From the NCBI GenBank assembly GCA_902827205.1, contig LR792634.1, positions 372,001 through 436,000 on the forward strand: DNA of 64,000 nucleotides, read 5' to 3'. Shown here piece after piece: positions 33,485-44,335 of the stretch. This DNA is from Methanocaldococcus lauensis (GTDB taxonomy: Archaea > AGJL01 > Methanococci > Methanococcales > Methanocaldococcaceae). The notes under the pieces were generated by a model. The model was not told the origin of the DNA, did no database searches, and worked only from the letters and a program-made list of their open reading frames with translations. Positions within the stretch are counted from its first letter, which is position 1, and every line of letters begins with the position of its first letter. Made by a program: the position numbers and the translations under genes.

Positions 33485-34393
33485 CTATTCTAAGCTTTGC
33501 AAATATTTAATAATATTTGCCATAGCAACACATCCATCTCCAACAGCCTTAGATACTTGCATAACTCCTCCTCTAACATCCCCCACAGCATAAATTCCTT
33601 CTATATTCGTTTTGCAATTCTTATCTGTTATAATAAATCCTTTTTTATCTAATTTTATACCACTATCTTTTAAAAATTCAGTATTTGGAATGTGTCCTAA
33701 ACTTATAAATATCCCATCAGCTTTTATAATCTCTTCTTTTTCATTGACTAATATTTTTATCCCCTCTGCCTTTTCATCTCCAATAATTTCTAAGGGTTTT
33801 GCATTGTATATTATTTCAATATTTTTTGCCTCTTTAAGTTTATCTAACATTATAGGCTCTGCTGCTTTTAACTCTGATTTATCAGTAATTACAGTAACTT
33901 TTTTAGCAATGTCTTTTAAATTTATAGCACTCATTATTGCTGGAGTATCCCTTCCAATAACAATTACCTCCTTATTTAGATAAAAAAAGGCATCACACAT
34001 AGTGCAATAACTAACGCCCTTACCAATAAACTTATCCTCATTTAAACCTAACTTTTTAGGTCTAGTTCCTGTGGCTATAACGATAGTTTTAGTTTCGTAA
34101 GTTGAATTTTTTGTAATAACTTTGAAGGGTTTTTCTTTAATTTCTATTTTAATAACTTCGTCATATATTATAGGTAGTTTAAACTTTTCAGCGTGATTTT
34201 TAAATTTTTCTGCCAATTCAAATCCTCTAATTTCTTCAAATCCAGGATAATTCTCAACGATCCCCGCCTCTGCAATTCTACCTCCAGCATTTTCTTTTTC
34301 TATACATATAGCATTTAACTTACCTCTCATTGCGTATATTCCTGCTGTTAAACCTCCTGGACCAGCTCCTATAATTATTGTATCGTATGTCAT
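33485..34393 (-). CDS. trxB: Thioredoxin reductase
   Basis: A 302-residue flavoprotein: [17 protein letters not shown] at the N terminus binds [12 protein letters not shown] (about 132-140) holds the redox-active cysteine pair, [13 protein letters not shown] is the second nucleotide-binding site, and [12 protein letters not shown] closes the FAD site. The usual CATC is CTMC here. In M. jannaschii the homologous enzyme uses reduced F420 rather than NADPH; the same may hold here. GAGGTAGTAAA precedes the ATG. It is the last minus-strand gene before the long gap to atwA. Confidence 0.93.
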   Translation of the reverse strand: MTYDTIIIGAGPGGLTAGIYAMRGKLNAICIEKENAGGRIAEAGIVENYPGFEEIRGFELAEKFKNHAEKFKLPIIYDEVIKIEIKEKPFKVITKNSTYETKTIVIATGTRPKKLGLNEDKFIGKGVSYCTMCDAFFYLNKEVIVIGRDTPAIMSAINLKDIAKKVTVITDKSELKAAEPIMLDKLKEAKNIEIIYNAKPLEIIGDEKAEGIKILVNEKEEIIKADGIFISLGHIPNTEFLKDSGIKLDKKGFIITDKNCKTNIEGIYAVGDVRGGVMQVSKAVGDGCVAMANIIKYLQSLE

Positions 34394-34589
34394 TTTACTA
34401 CCTCGTATTTTTATATCGTATTTTTATATAATCTTATTTTAATAGATTTTTAATAAATATTATTTAATATTATTTTTTTTATAGTTTCCTCCCAGCTAAA
34501 AATTGTTATTTCATAAGAGTTCGAAATAGTTTTTAATTTCTGTTTTCTGTAATATAACAATGTTAATATATCTTTATAACTTTGATAAA

Positions 34590-34980
34590 AAAACCTTCGA
34601 AGGTTGTATCCGTTCATCGAAGTTCAATGAACTCACAAGGGTTTGTAGCAGTTTCTAAATATCAGTGGAATAATATTGTTATATAACCGATGAGATGGCT
34701 CTGCCTTTGAGGTCAATATAAATTCCTTTTATGGGGCTGTCTCCGTTTAGCCCGAAGTCCAATGAACCTATGGCAGAGATATTGATATTCTCGATGAAAT
34801 TTCCATAGATATCGGTTTATATAAATTAAGTTGTTAAACGCTATGATATGCTATGGAAATGGGAAACGGAGAGATTAGTAATCTTGATGAATCTGTGAGT
34901 TGATGACAATCCATTTCCATAGATTCTGTTTGTATAAATTAAGTTAAATACTATTATTATGCTATAAAATGGGAAACAAA
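34590..34980. ncRNA. Candidate structured RNA region between trxB and atwA
   Basis: The 592-base gap 34394-34985 holds no open frame but three clusters of inverted repeats and a degenerate direct repeat. At 34604-34632, CGTTCAT-CGAAGTTCA-ATGAAC. At 34685-34818, an outer AACCGAT/ATCGGTT pair encloses CTCTGCC/GGCAGAG and GGGCT...AGCCC. At 34851-34922, a 12-bp stem CTATGGAAATGG/CCATTTCCATAG encloses two TTGATGA boxes. TATA-like elements (TTATATAA near 34679, TTTATATAA near 34816) precede the second and third on the plus strand. CGAAGTYCAATGAACY occurs in both of the first two. No known RNA family is recognised; strand uncertain. Confidence 0.45.
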
Positions 34981-34985
34981 AACTT

Positions 34986-36641
34986 CTATGGCTGAAGGAA
35001 CTTTACATTACTTCTTTTTATAAATTCCTCACAAACCTTTTCAGGTTTTCCTTCCATAACTAATTTATTATTATCTAAGAGTATTGCTCTATCACTAATC
35101 TCTTTAATAAAATCTACACAGTGGGAGACTAAAACTATTGTTGTGCCAAATTTCTCATTTATTTTCTTTAAATAGTTTGCAACATCTCTTAATGTTATTG
35201 GATCTAAATCTCCAAAAGGCTCATCTAAGAATAAAATCTTTGGCTTAGTTATTAACTGTAAAGCCATAGCCACTCTAACCTTTTGCCCTCCACTAAGTTC
35301 AGAAACTTTTTTCTTTAAAATGTCCTTACCTAAATCTAACGCCTCTAAAATTTCATCTGGCTTAAAATCTTCAACAATTGGTGGGAATAGTTTATAAATT
35401 ATATCCTCTGTTAAACCCATCTTTTGAAGTTTTGAAATTCTCTCTGCCTCTGGGACATCAATTAATTGATAAATTGCATCTACAATCTTTGGAGAAATGC
35501 CAAGTTCTTCAGCCTTTACTTTTGCATGAGCAAGTGCCTTTTCTCCTTTTAATCCCAATCTATATTTTAATAAATTTTCAACTGTTTGATAGTAAGGCAA
35601 AGAAAACTCTTGATGCATAATTCCTATTCTCTTTCTAAGTTCTATTCTTTCCCATCCATATTTGGTTATATCAACTCCATCAACAATAATTCTCCCTTCA
35701 TCTGGTAATTCTAAGCCAGCCATCAATCTCATAATTACAGTTTTTCCAACACCACTTGGTCCAATAATAGACACTATTTCCCCTTCTTTAACATTGAAGG
35801 AGATATTTTTTAAGTTTAATGTTTCTCCTCCATGAATAACATAGTACCTCTTAGAGACATTTTCAACTTTTATTATATCATTGTCTTTTATTTTAGGAGT
35901 TCTTATATAAGGTGGCTTCATATCTTTCAAAAACTCATTTAAAACTGTTTCAACATCTCCAATTTTTTTTACTTTTCCATCTTCCAATAATATCAATCTA
36001 TCACAAAGATATCTATGCACTTCTGGCAAATGGGAGGTTATAATTACAGTTATATTTAACTTATCTCTAATGTTTTTAATTACATCTAATAGTTTCTGCT
36101 TAGATGCTGGACAAGCCATTGTTGCTGGTTCATCCAATAATAAAACTCCCTCTCCCTTTTCATAAATTTTAGCTATCTGTCTACCTAATATTAGCCTTTG
36201 TTTTTCACCACCACTTAGTATGTTTGCAAAAGCATCCTTTTTATGTTCTAAACCAACTAATTTTAATATCTCTAAAGCATCTTTTTCATACTCTTCCCAT
36301 TCCTCTTCCATTGGCAATAATTCATCAGATTTGTTTCTTATGGCGTAAAGTTTTCTTATAATATTATTAATTACTGGTTCTGCCCATAGTGCAAAATTTC
36401 TCTGTAAATGAATAGCAGTTACCTCTTTAAAGTTATCTTTTCTACCCAATATTTCCACTTCCCCTTCATCGTAATCTAAGGAACCTCTTAAAATTTTTAT
36501 TAGAGTAGATTTTCCCGCTCCACTTTTTCCAACAATTCCAAAAATCTCTCCTTTCTTAGCTTCAAAAGAGACATTATCTAATGCTTTAAAATCCCCATAT
36601 TTTTTTGTTAAATTTTTTACCTTTACCGCTGTTGTGCTCAT
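34986..36641 (-). CDS. atwA: Methyl-coenzyme M reductase activation component A2 (double ABC ATPase)
   Basis: Component A2 is the ATP-binding protein needed to reactivate methyl-coenzyme M reductase by reducing its nickel centre to Ni(I). The 551 residues contain two ABC domains. First: GKSGAGKST, LSGGEKQR, LLLDEPAT. Second: GPSGVGKT, LSGGQKVR, LFLDEPFGD. There are no membrane segments, as expected for a soluble factor. The first domain's sequence DEPATMACPASKQ is characteristic of this family. ATGGTGATGATT decides the ATG at 36641. Other activation genes (mmp15, mmp17) lie 14 kb away. Confidence 0.93.
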   Translation of the reverse strand: MSTTAVKVKNLTKKYGDFKALDNVSFEAKKGEIFGIVGKSGAGKSTLIKILRGSLDYDEGEVEILGRKDNFKEVTAIHLQRNFALWAEPVINNIIRKLYAIRNKSDELLPMEEEWEEYEKDALEILKLVGLEHKKDAFANILSGGEKQRLILGRQIAKIYEKGEGVLLLDEPATMACPASKQKLLDVIKNIRDKLNITVIITSHLPEVHRYLCDRLILLEDGKVKKIGDVETVLNEFLKDMKPPYIRTPKIKDNDIIKVENVSKRYYVIHGGETLNLKNISFNVKEGEIVSIIGPSGVGKTVIMRLMAGLELPDEGRIIVDGVDITKYGWERIELRKRIGIMHQEFSLPYYQTVENLLKYRLGLKGEKALAHAKVKAEELGISPKIVDAIYQLIDVPEAERISKLQKMGLTEDIIYKLFPPIVEDFKPDEILEALDLGKDILKKKVSELSGGQKVRVAMALQLITKPKILFLDEPFGDLDPITLRDVANYLKKINEKFGTTIVLVSHCVDFIKEISDRAILLDNNKLVMEGKPEKVCEEFIKRSNVKFLQP

Positions 36642-36776
36642 AATCATCACCATTTATATAAATTAAGAATAATACTTACTAATTACAACTTACAACGATT
36701 AACATACATTAACAATAAATCCTTATTATCATAATTGTCAAAAGGTTATTAAAAGGTTATTAAAGTTTTTAACATT

Positions 36777-37388
36777 TTGGGTGAGAGTATCATTGGAGGA
36801 ATAATTTTGTCTGGTGGTAAGGGAGAGAGAATTGGTGGAAAAAAACCATTTAGAATTTTTAATGGAAAGTATCTTATAAATTACCCATCAGATGTTTTAA
36901 AAAGTTTAAATATTCCTTATGTTACAGTTTTTGCAAAAAATTCTATTGACTTATATAAAGAAAAAGAATATTTAAATAAATATAAATGCATAATCTCCTT
37001 TGACTTGATTGAAAATAAAGGCCCTCTTATGGGTATTTTGTGCGGTATGAGAGCTTTAAATGCAGAGTGGTTTATTGTTTTGCCATGCGATTGTCCATAT
37101 ATAACGAAAGAATCTATAATAAAATTAATCTCTTATATAAAAATATCTAAAAAAGACAATTTATGCATAGTTCCAAAGCATGAGAATGGTTTTATAGAGC
37201 CTCTATTTGCCTTATATAAAAGAAACTCCTTACATATTCTAAATAAAATCCTAATGGAAGGTAGTAACTTATCTTTAAGATATTTTATATCTCACTTAAA
37301 TCCGTTTTATATAAAGGTAGAGGAGTTAGATAAATCTAAAAAAATCTTTAAAAATATAAATACAATAAAAGAGTTGAAGCATGGTTAA
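36777..37388 (+). CDS. mobA: Molybdenum cofactor guanylyltransferase-like nucleotidyltransferase
   Basis: About 200 residues with the MobA nucleotide-binding loop IILSGGKGERIGGKKP (residues ~8-24), GPLMGILCGMRAL and the metal motif LPCDCPYI near 100. MobA attaches GMP to molybdopterin, forming the bis-MGD-type cofactor used by Fwd and formate dehydrogenase. The start is unclear: TTG at 36777 lies before a good GGGTGA site, and after that site only AGT ATC ATT GGA codons follow in frame, so translation may begin at ATC or ATT. The gene appears monocistronic. Confidence 0.85.
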   Translation: MGESIIGGIILSGGKGERIGGKKPFRIFNGKYLINYPSDVLKSLNIPYVTVFAKNSIDLYKEKEYLNKYKCIISFDLIENKGPLMGILCGMRALNAEWFIVLPCDCPYITKESIIKLISYIKISKKDNLCIVPKHENGFIEPLFALYKRNSLHILNKILMEGSNLSLRYFISHLNPFYIKVEELDKSKKIFKNINTIKELKHG

Positions 37389-37504
37389 AGTAGTAATAAA
37401 CATTAAACAAAAATAAATAAACTTAAAATAAACTATAAATATAATGAAAAATTATAAGTTTATATGCTTAGTAATATAAATAATTAATTGTGAGGTGATA
37501 ATGA

Positions 37505-38086
37505 ATGGACAATACTGAAAGGTTATATAAAGAGGGAATATTAAAATTGAAAGAGAATGTCCCTCAGATAGTAATTAGTTTAGTCGTTGCGGGGTTAATA
37601 TGGTTATTTGGAGTCCTTGTCTTTATACCAATTGCTGATATGCTTGGAAATCCATATTTATTTGGATTAACAGCTTTAAAACCAATTATTTCAGCAATTG
37701 TTTTTATAGCGTTAGCCTATGTATTTTTAAAAATAGTTAAAGATTTTGGAGAATTAATGGATGGTGTTGCTGACATAATTGCTTCAAAATTAGCAAAAGA
37801 AAGAATAACAGACGATAAGTTAAAAAGATATAGGAGAGGTTTAAGAGCATTAGCATATTTAATCGTAGCAATAATTGCTTATCTGTTCTTCTTACCAATA
37901 ATGGCTGGAATGTCTCCAGTTATAGCAGGAATTGTATTGGTAATATTAGTTATCTGGGGTGTAATTGTACTAATAAACATTGGAAATATCTTTTCAGATG
38001 AAATTGAAGAAGGTGCCAGATTAGCATTAGCAAAATTGGAAAAAATTAGTGAAAAAAAAGAAAATGAAGAAGTTACTAATGAATAA
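37505..38086 (+). CDS. Four-segment membrane protein (unknown)
   Basis: A 193-residue protein with hydrophobic segments at about 22-45, 55-78, 110-128 and 136-158, each pair separated by a charged loop (KDFGELMDGVADIIASKLAK, RITDDKLKRYRRGLRAL), and a very acidic/basic C-terminal tail. I recognise no family with confidence. GAGGTGATAATGA precedes the ATG at 37505. It stands alone between mobA and the thermosome gene; its strong codon bias towards frequent triplets suggests decent expression. Confidence 0.75.
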   Translation: MDNTERLYKEGILKLKENVPQIVISLVVAGLIWLFGVLVFIPIADMLGNPYLFGLTALKPIISAIVFIALAYVFLKIVKDFGELMDGVADIIASKLAKERITDDKLKRYRRGLRALAYLIVAIIAYLFFLPIMAGMSPVIAGIVLVILVIWGVIVLINIGNIFSDEIEEGARLALAKLEKISEKKENEEVTNE

Positions 38087-38211
38087 ATGTCAATAAATGT
38101 CTATTTTATTTCTTTTAATTTTTTAATTAAAATTAAAAAAGATATTGTTTTATTTATTTAATTTACTTAATTTATATATTTAATTATATTGGTAGTGACA
38201 TATATATGCAC

Positions 38212-38232
38212 AAAACCATAAAATATATATAG
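38212..38232 (+). promoter_or_regulatory. Thermosome promoter (BRE/TATA)
   Basis: AAAACCATAAAATATATATA about 55 bases upstream of the thermosome start is a strong archaeal BRE/TATA pair; transcription would begin near 38255, leaving a leader of roughly 30 bases that carries GAGGTGAGAG before the ATG. Assigned by pattern only. Confidence 0.5.
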
Positions 38233-38284
38233 AATTTCATAAACATATAGATACCGAATAAGGTAACAAAGTGAGGTGAGAGAC

Positions 38285-39913
38285 ATGGCAATGGCAGGAA
38301 CCCCAATAGTAGTATTACCACAAAATGTTAAGAGATACGTTGGAAGAGATGCTCAAAGAATGAACATATTAGCAGGTAGAATTATTGCTGAGACTGTTAG
38401 AACAACATTAGGTCCAAAAGGAATGGACAAAATGTTAGTTGATGAATTAGGAGACATTGTTGTTACAAACGATGGAGTTACAATATTAAAAGAAATGAGT
38501 GTTGAGCACCCAGCTGCTAAGATGTTAATAGAAGTTGCTAAAACACAAGAGAAAGAAGTAGGGGATGGTACAACAACAGCAGTTGTTATTGCTGGAGAGT
38601 TATTAAGAAAGGCTGAAGAGTTATTAGACCAAAACATCCACCCATCAGTCATCATCAATGGATACGAAATGGCAAGAAACAAGGCAGTTGAAGAATTAAA
38701 AGATATAGCTAAAGAAGTAAAACCTGAAGATACTGAAATGTTAAAGAAAATAGCAATGACTGCTATAACTGGTAAAGGAGCAGAAAAAGCAAGAGAACAG
38801 TTAGCTGAAATTGTTGTTGACGCTGTTAAAGCAGTTGTTGATGAAGAAACTGGAAAAGTTGATAAGGATTTAATTAAAGTTGAGAAGAAAGAAGGAGCTC
38901 CAATTGAAGAAACTACATTAATAAGAGGAGTTGTTATTGACAAAGAAAGAGTTAATCCACAAATGCCAAAGAAAGTTGAAAATGCAAAAATTGCATTATT
39001 AAACTGCCCAATTGAAGTTAAAGAGACAGAAACTGACGCAGAAATAAGAATAACTGACCCAGCTAAATTAATGGAGTTCATCGAGCAAGAAGAGAAAATG
39101 ATTAAGGACATGGTTGAAAAAATTGCCGCAACTGGAGCTAACGTAGTCTTCTGTCAGAAAGGAATTGATGACTTAGCTCAGCACTACTTAGCTAAGAAGG
39201 GAATCTTAGCAGTAAGAAGAGTTAAGAAATCAGACATGGAGAAATTAGCTAAAGCAACAGGAGCAAGAATCGTTACAAAGATTGATGACTTAACACCAGA
39301 AGATTTAGGAGAAGCTGGATTAGTTGAAGAGAGAAAAGTTGCTGGAGATGCAATGATATTCGTTGAGCAGTGCAAGCATCCAAAAGCTGTAACAATCTTA
39401 GCAAGAGGTTCAACAGAGCATGTCGTTGAAGAAGTTGCAAGAGCTTTAGATGATGCAATTGGAGTTGTTAAGTGTGCATTAGAAGAAGGTAAGATTGTTG
39501 CTGGTGGAGGAGCTACTGAAATAGAATTAGCTAAGAGATTAAGAAAATTCGCTGAAACAGTTGCTGGGAGAGAACAGTTAGCTGTTAAAGCATTCGCTGA
39601 TGCTTTAGAAGTCATTCCAAGAACATTAGCTGAGAACTCAGGATTAGACCCAATTGACATGCTCGTTAAGTTAAGAGCTGCTCACGAGAAAGAAGGAGGA
39701 GAAGTTTGCGGATTAGATGTCTTCGAAGGAGAAGTTGTTAACATGTTAGAAAGAGGAGTAGTTGAACCATTAAAAGTTAAGACTCAAGCAATTGACTCTG
39801 CTACTGAAGCTTCAGTCATGCTCTTAAGAATTGATGATGTTATTGCCGCAGAGAAAACTAAAGAAGAGGAGAAAGGAGGAGAAAGTGGAGACTTCGGAGG
39901 TGATGAATTTTAA
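38285..39913 (+). CDS. thsA: Thermosome (group II chaperonin) subunit
   Basis: The single chaperonin subunit of the organism, forming double eight- or nine-membered rings that fold proteins with ATP. The 542 residues show the equatorial ATP motifs ([37 protein letters not shown]) and the apical helical protrusion region around 240-280, with [16 protein letters not shown] in the second equatorial half. It ends in GGDFGGDEF-like acidic/Gly residues without a GGM tail. GAGGTGAGAGAC before the ATG at 38285 decides the start. Confidence 0.97.
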   Translation: MAMAGTPIVVLPQNVKRYVGRDAQRMNILAGRIIAETVRTTLGPKGMDKMLVDELGDIVVTNDGVTILKEMSVEHPAAKMLIEVAKTQEKEVGDGTTTAVVIAGELLRKAEELLDQNIHPSVIINGYEMARNKAVEELKDIAKEVKPEDTEMLKKIAMTAITGKGAEKAREQLAEIVVDAVKAVVDEETGKVDKDLIKVEKKEGAPIEETTLIRGVVIDKERVNPQMPKKVENAKIALLNCPIEVKETETDAEIRITDPAKLMEFIEQEEKMIKDMVEKIAATGANVVFCQKGIDDLAQHYLAKKGILAVRRVKKSDMEKLAKATGARIVTKIDDLTPEDLGEAGLVEERKVAGDAMIFVEQCKHPKAVTILARGSTEHVVEEVARALDDAIGVVKCALEEGKIVAGGGATEIELAKRLRKFAETVAGREQLAVKAFADALEVIPRTLAENSGLDPIDMLVKLRAAHEKEGGEVCGLDVFEGEVVNMLERGVVEPLKVKTQAIDSATEASVMLLRIDDVIAAEKTKEEEKGGESGDFGGDEF

Positions 39914-40232
39914 CTCCTCCGAATAAATAACTTTTAATTTTTAAATTTTCTAAATTTTTATTTTTTATTTTATCTATGATCTATAAATTTAAATTAATAA
40001 ATTAGATTTAAGTGAATGCATATGAATATGATGATATCCCACCCTAAAGCAGAGATTTTTAGTCACAATTTATTGTAAATCAACATAACTTTTATAAGAA
40101 TTGTTATGGACTCTACATTGTATAAAGGGATTAATTCAAAAGAAGATATTATAGATCCGGAATAATAAGATTTATATATTTATAGTTATATTGTATATAT
40201 TAATCATTAATATATTATTATAAGGTGAAAAC
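39914..40232. other. Gene-free AT-rich gap between thermosome and LamG genes
   Basis: The first ~60 bases are T-rich and may hold the thermosome terminator. In 40020-40170 there are only very short frames (for example a 19-codon one from ATG at about 40107) that look like debris rather than genes. A TATA-like stretch TTTATATATTTATAG lies near 40170-40185, a plausible promoter for the LamG gene, and AAGGTGAAAAC precedes its ATG. Confidence 0.4.
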
Positions 40233-41138
40233 ATGAAAATATCCTTTAAAATAGTATTTCTTACAATTATTCTATGCTTATTAACTTTTATTTATGGTGA
40301 TGTAGAAAATTATGGTGATTATAGCAAATTAATATTTGATGGTGGAGATAAGAATAATAGCAAACTATCTATGAATGGTAATTCAGAATTTACAACAGCT
40401 TTTTGGATAAAACCTACTGGTAGTCAAACTACTAATTATGATATAATACTCAACAAAGAGACAACTTATGAAATTGCACTAACTAAAGATAATAAACTAA
40501 AATATGCAATTTCAATAGATAAAGATGGAGATGGTAAATCAGATAGTTGGGCATGGATTACAACTAATGTACAGTTAGATACTAATGAGTATCAACATAT
40601 TGCATTAACTTATGATAATGGAGAAGTTAAGATATATAAGAATGGAGAATTAGTTTATGATGAAAAAAATCCTAAATTTGACTATATCTGGCATGGTAAT
40701 ACACGATTACCCGATGGCTCATTAGTTACTTGCTCTAATCAATATAATAATAGTCCGTTATATATTGCTAATAGACCATGGAGAGGATATTGGGGTTCTA
40801 ATATAATTGTATCAGGAGTAGGTATATTTAATAGAAGTTTAACAGAAGATGAAATTAAAAAATTGTATAATGGAGAAATGACTTTAGATGAGTTAAAAAA
40901 ATCAGGATGCATATTTTTTGCTCCATTAATTAATGATACTAAAGATATAATAAATGGCATAAATGGAAAGCTACAAGGAAGTACTATTCAGTTACATACA
41001 GGTGAAGCTCCAAAAAATCTTAAAAAAATGATGGAGTCATTATACAAAAACAATAACACAAAAGCTCCAATACCTAAAGCTGTTTTTTTAATATCTTTAT
41101 TTTTAATATCTACAATTCCTCTTTGGTTTAGAAAATAA
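40233..41138 (+). CDS. Secreted LamG-domain protein with C-terminal membrane anchor
   Basis: A 301-residue extracytoplasmic protein. Residues 1-23 are a signal peptide (KIVFLTIILCLLTFIYG). Residues ~35-215 form a LamG/concanavalin-like beta-sandwich: SEFTTAFWIKPTGSQTTNYD, KDGDGKSDSWAWITTN (a Ca-binding-like loop), HIALTYDNGEVKIYKNGELV and GVGIFNRSLTEDEIKKLYNG, all typical of LamG. The last ~20 residues (PKAVFLISLFLISTIPLWFR) anchor it in the membrane. It probably binds surface sugars or a partner protein. Standing alone between housekeeping genes, it may be an acquired or lineage-specific gene. Confidence 0.82.
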   Translation: MKISFKIVFLTIILCLLTFIYGDVENYGDYSKLIFDGGDKNNSKLSMNGNSEFTTAFWIKPTGSQTTNYDIILNKETTYEIALTKDNKLKYAISIDKDGDGKSDSWAWITTNVQLDTNEYQHIALTYDNGEVKIYKNGELVYDEKNPKFDYIWHGNTRLPDGSLVTCSNQYNNSPLYIANRPWRGYWGSNIIVSGVGIFNRSLTEDEIKKLYNGEMTLDELKKSGCIFFAPLINDTKDIINGINGKLQGSTIQLHTGEAPKNLKKMMESLYKNNNTKAPIPKAVFLISLFLISTIPLWFRK

Positions 41139-41155
41139 ATTAAATTATTTAGATC

Positions 41156-43063
41156 TTACTCAACATAAATATCTTTTCCTTCTATCATTGCATCTAAAAT
41201 TTCTTTACCTACTTTAGTTTTTTTGTTTATCCTAACTGTTCCATCATTTCTAACAGTTACAGTTGTTAGTAGTTTTCCATCAATATATATCCTTATATTC
41301 TCTCCAGCGTAATCTTCTCCAACATCAACAACAACATATTTATCTGTCTCATAAATCTTTGTAGATTCAAGTTCATTTACAAATTCATACTTTCTATATA
41401 TTTTTTCCATATCCTTTTTTTCTTCAGCCTCTTTTTCTTTAACTGAAATCTTTAAACCTAACATATCTTCTAACTTAGAAATTTCTTTTCCTCCTTTTCC
41501 TATTATAGCCCCAACATATTTCTCTGGAACAATTAAATCTATTGAGTTATCTCCTGTAACTTTTACCATTGGTTTAGCTTTTCTTGGTAGAAGTTTTTTC
41601 AAAATTTCCTCTAATCTCTCCTCAGCATATCCATAGATTGGAGATTTCTTTGTATCTTCCTCTTTAATTGGCATAACTACGACTTGTTCTCCGTAAGTGT
41701 AAATCTCATATTCAACCTTACCAGTTTCAAAATCTTTAACTTCAATTACTGGTCTTGCTAAATCTTCCTCAACCATTCCATAAGGAACTTTAACTGTAAA
41801 GTCAATTTCATAAACTTTCTGAATCTTACCATCTTTTATAAATATTACAGTATCTACAACTTGAGGAATAACTCCAAGTTCTACCCTTCCAATTAATCTT
41901 TGAATAGCATCTATTGGTTTTGAAGCATGAACTACTCCAACCATTCCAACTCCAGCCATTCTCATATCTGCAAAAATTTCAAAATCTCTGGTTTTTCTAA
42001 CCTCATCATAGATTGTATAATCTGGTCTAACTAACAGTAAGATGTCGCAAGTTTTTTCCATATCGCCCTCTAATGGTGCATATTGAGTAATCTCCTTACT
42101 AACTTGCAGATCTCTTGGACTTTCCATTGTTTTAACAATTTTTCCTTGCTGTCTATAAAATTCTGCCAATGCCGCTACAAATGTAGATTTTCCACTTCCA
42201 GGAGGTCCAGAGACAAAGATTCCTTCTGCTCTTTCTTTTAATCTTTGTAATAGTTTTTCTGACAATTCATAATCTTCTAATGATGCCTTAACTATTGGTC
42301 TTACTGCAGTAACTTCCAACGCTTCAGAAAATGGAGGTCTTGCTATGGAAATTCTTAAATTTCCTAATTGAATTACAGTAGCCCCTTTTCTTTGAATTTC
42401 AAAAAATCCATTGTTTTGTTCAGCGTATTTTATGATGTTATCTATAATATCTTCCATCTCTTCCTTGGTTAATTCTTTATCTCCAATAGGGACTAATTTA
42501 ACTTCTCCAGGCTTTCCTTTTTTAGCGTAAGGAAGACAACCTTCTTTTAAATGAACTGACATTGTTTCGTCATCAAAGTATTTATCTAACACAAGTTCAA
42601 CTTCTTCCTCTAAGGTTTCTAAGAAATATGCTTCAATTCCCTGGGCTTTAGCTAAATTATACTGAATCCAATCACTTGTTAATAATATAGAATTTGTTTC
42701 TTTAGATACTCTTCTAATCATTGCATCAATTTCTCCACTTTTTGCTAAAAATATCTCTTCCCTTGTAGGTCTCTCTCCAACATACTCAACTTTTATATTA
42801 TGCTCACGGGCTTTTTCTATAAGTTTTCTTAACTCTTCTATTCCTCTATATCCAATTTCTCTACCCATATTTGCCTGATATTCTAATTCAGAAACAACAG
42901 CCTCAGGGATTATTATTATAGCATCTTTGAGTTTACCTCTCTCAATTAATTCAGTAATTCTTCCATCAATAACCACACAAGTATCAACACAAACTTTTTT
43001 CCCTATAAGATTTAGTTCATCAATCGATTTAGTTTCCATTTTTTTTCTTTCTTCAAGGTTCAT
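41156..43063 (-). CDS. PIN-domain, PilT-like ATPase and KH-domain protein
   Basis: A 635-residue archaeal three-domain protein. Residues ~18-145 are a PIN nuclease-fold domain (VCVDTCVVIDGRITELIERG; LLTSDWIQYNLAKAQGIEAY). Residues ~250-440 are a secretion-type ATPase with Walker A GPPGSGKST and KTMESPRDLQVSKEITQYAP. Residues ~500-570 contain a KH RNA-binding motif (IVPEKYVGAIIGKGGKEISK). M. jannaschii encodes the same protein next to mer, as here. Function is unknown, probably RNA-related. TACGGTGATTATT decides the ATG at 43063. Confidence 0.88.
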   Translation of the reverse strand: MNLEERKKMETKSIDELNLIGKKVCVDTCVVIDGRITELIERGKLKDAIIIIPEAVVSELEYQANMGREIGYRGIEELRKLIEKAREHNIKVEYVGERPTREEIFLAKSGEIDAMIRRVSKETNSILLTSDWIQYNLAKAQGIEAYFLETLEEEVELVLDKYFDDETMSVHLKEGCLPYAKKGKPGEVKLVPIGDKELTKEEMEDIIDNIIKYAEQNNGFFEIQRKGATVIQLGNLRISIARPPFSEALEVTAVRPIVKASLEDYELSEKLLQRLKERAEGIFVSGPPGSGKSTFVAALAEFYRQQGKIVKTMESPRDLQVSKEITQYAPLEGDMEKTCDILLLVRPDYTIYDEVRKTRDFEIFADMRMAGVGMVGVVHASKPIDAIQRLIGRVELGVIPQVVDTVIFIKDGKIQKVYEIDFTVKVPYGMVEEDLARPVIEVKDFETGKVEYEIYTYGEQVVVMPIKEEDTKKSPIYGYAEERLEEILKKLLPRKAKPMVKVTGDNSIDLIVPEKYVGAIIGKGGKEISKLEDMLGLKISVKEKEAEEKKDMEKIYRKYEFVNELESTKIYETDKYVVVDVGEDYAGENIRIYIDGKLLTTVTVRNDGTVRINKKTKVGKEILDAMIEGKDIYVE

Positions 43064-43254
43064 AATAATCACCGTAAATTATTATAATTATTAGTTTGTT
43101 ATAAATTTATTTCTTCTCTAATTTTTTTAATTTTACAGTTAATATAAATAGTTAATGAAACATTTTTACAAAATTTTTAGAAAATTTAATATCCCATATT
43201 AAAAATTTTTACATCTATAAATATTTTTCGATTTGAGGTAAATAGAAAACTTAA

Positions 43255-44319
<1,065 letters not shown>

Positions 44320-44335
44320 TTTTATAAAAATTATT

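Noticed and set aside
34604-34770. tRNA genes in the trxB-atwA gap
   Set aside because: GTTC-A-like loops occur, but no cloverleaf with acceptor, anticodon and T arms can be drawn.
38353-39660. Long open frames on the minus strand of the thermosome gene (up to about 250 codons)
   Set aside because: They lie wholly inside a highly conserved gene, have Ser/Thr/Ile-rich shadow composition, no ribosome binding site, and arise from the codon bias of the real gene.
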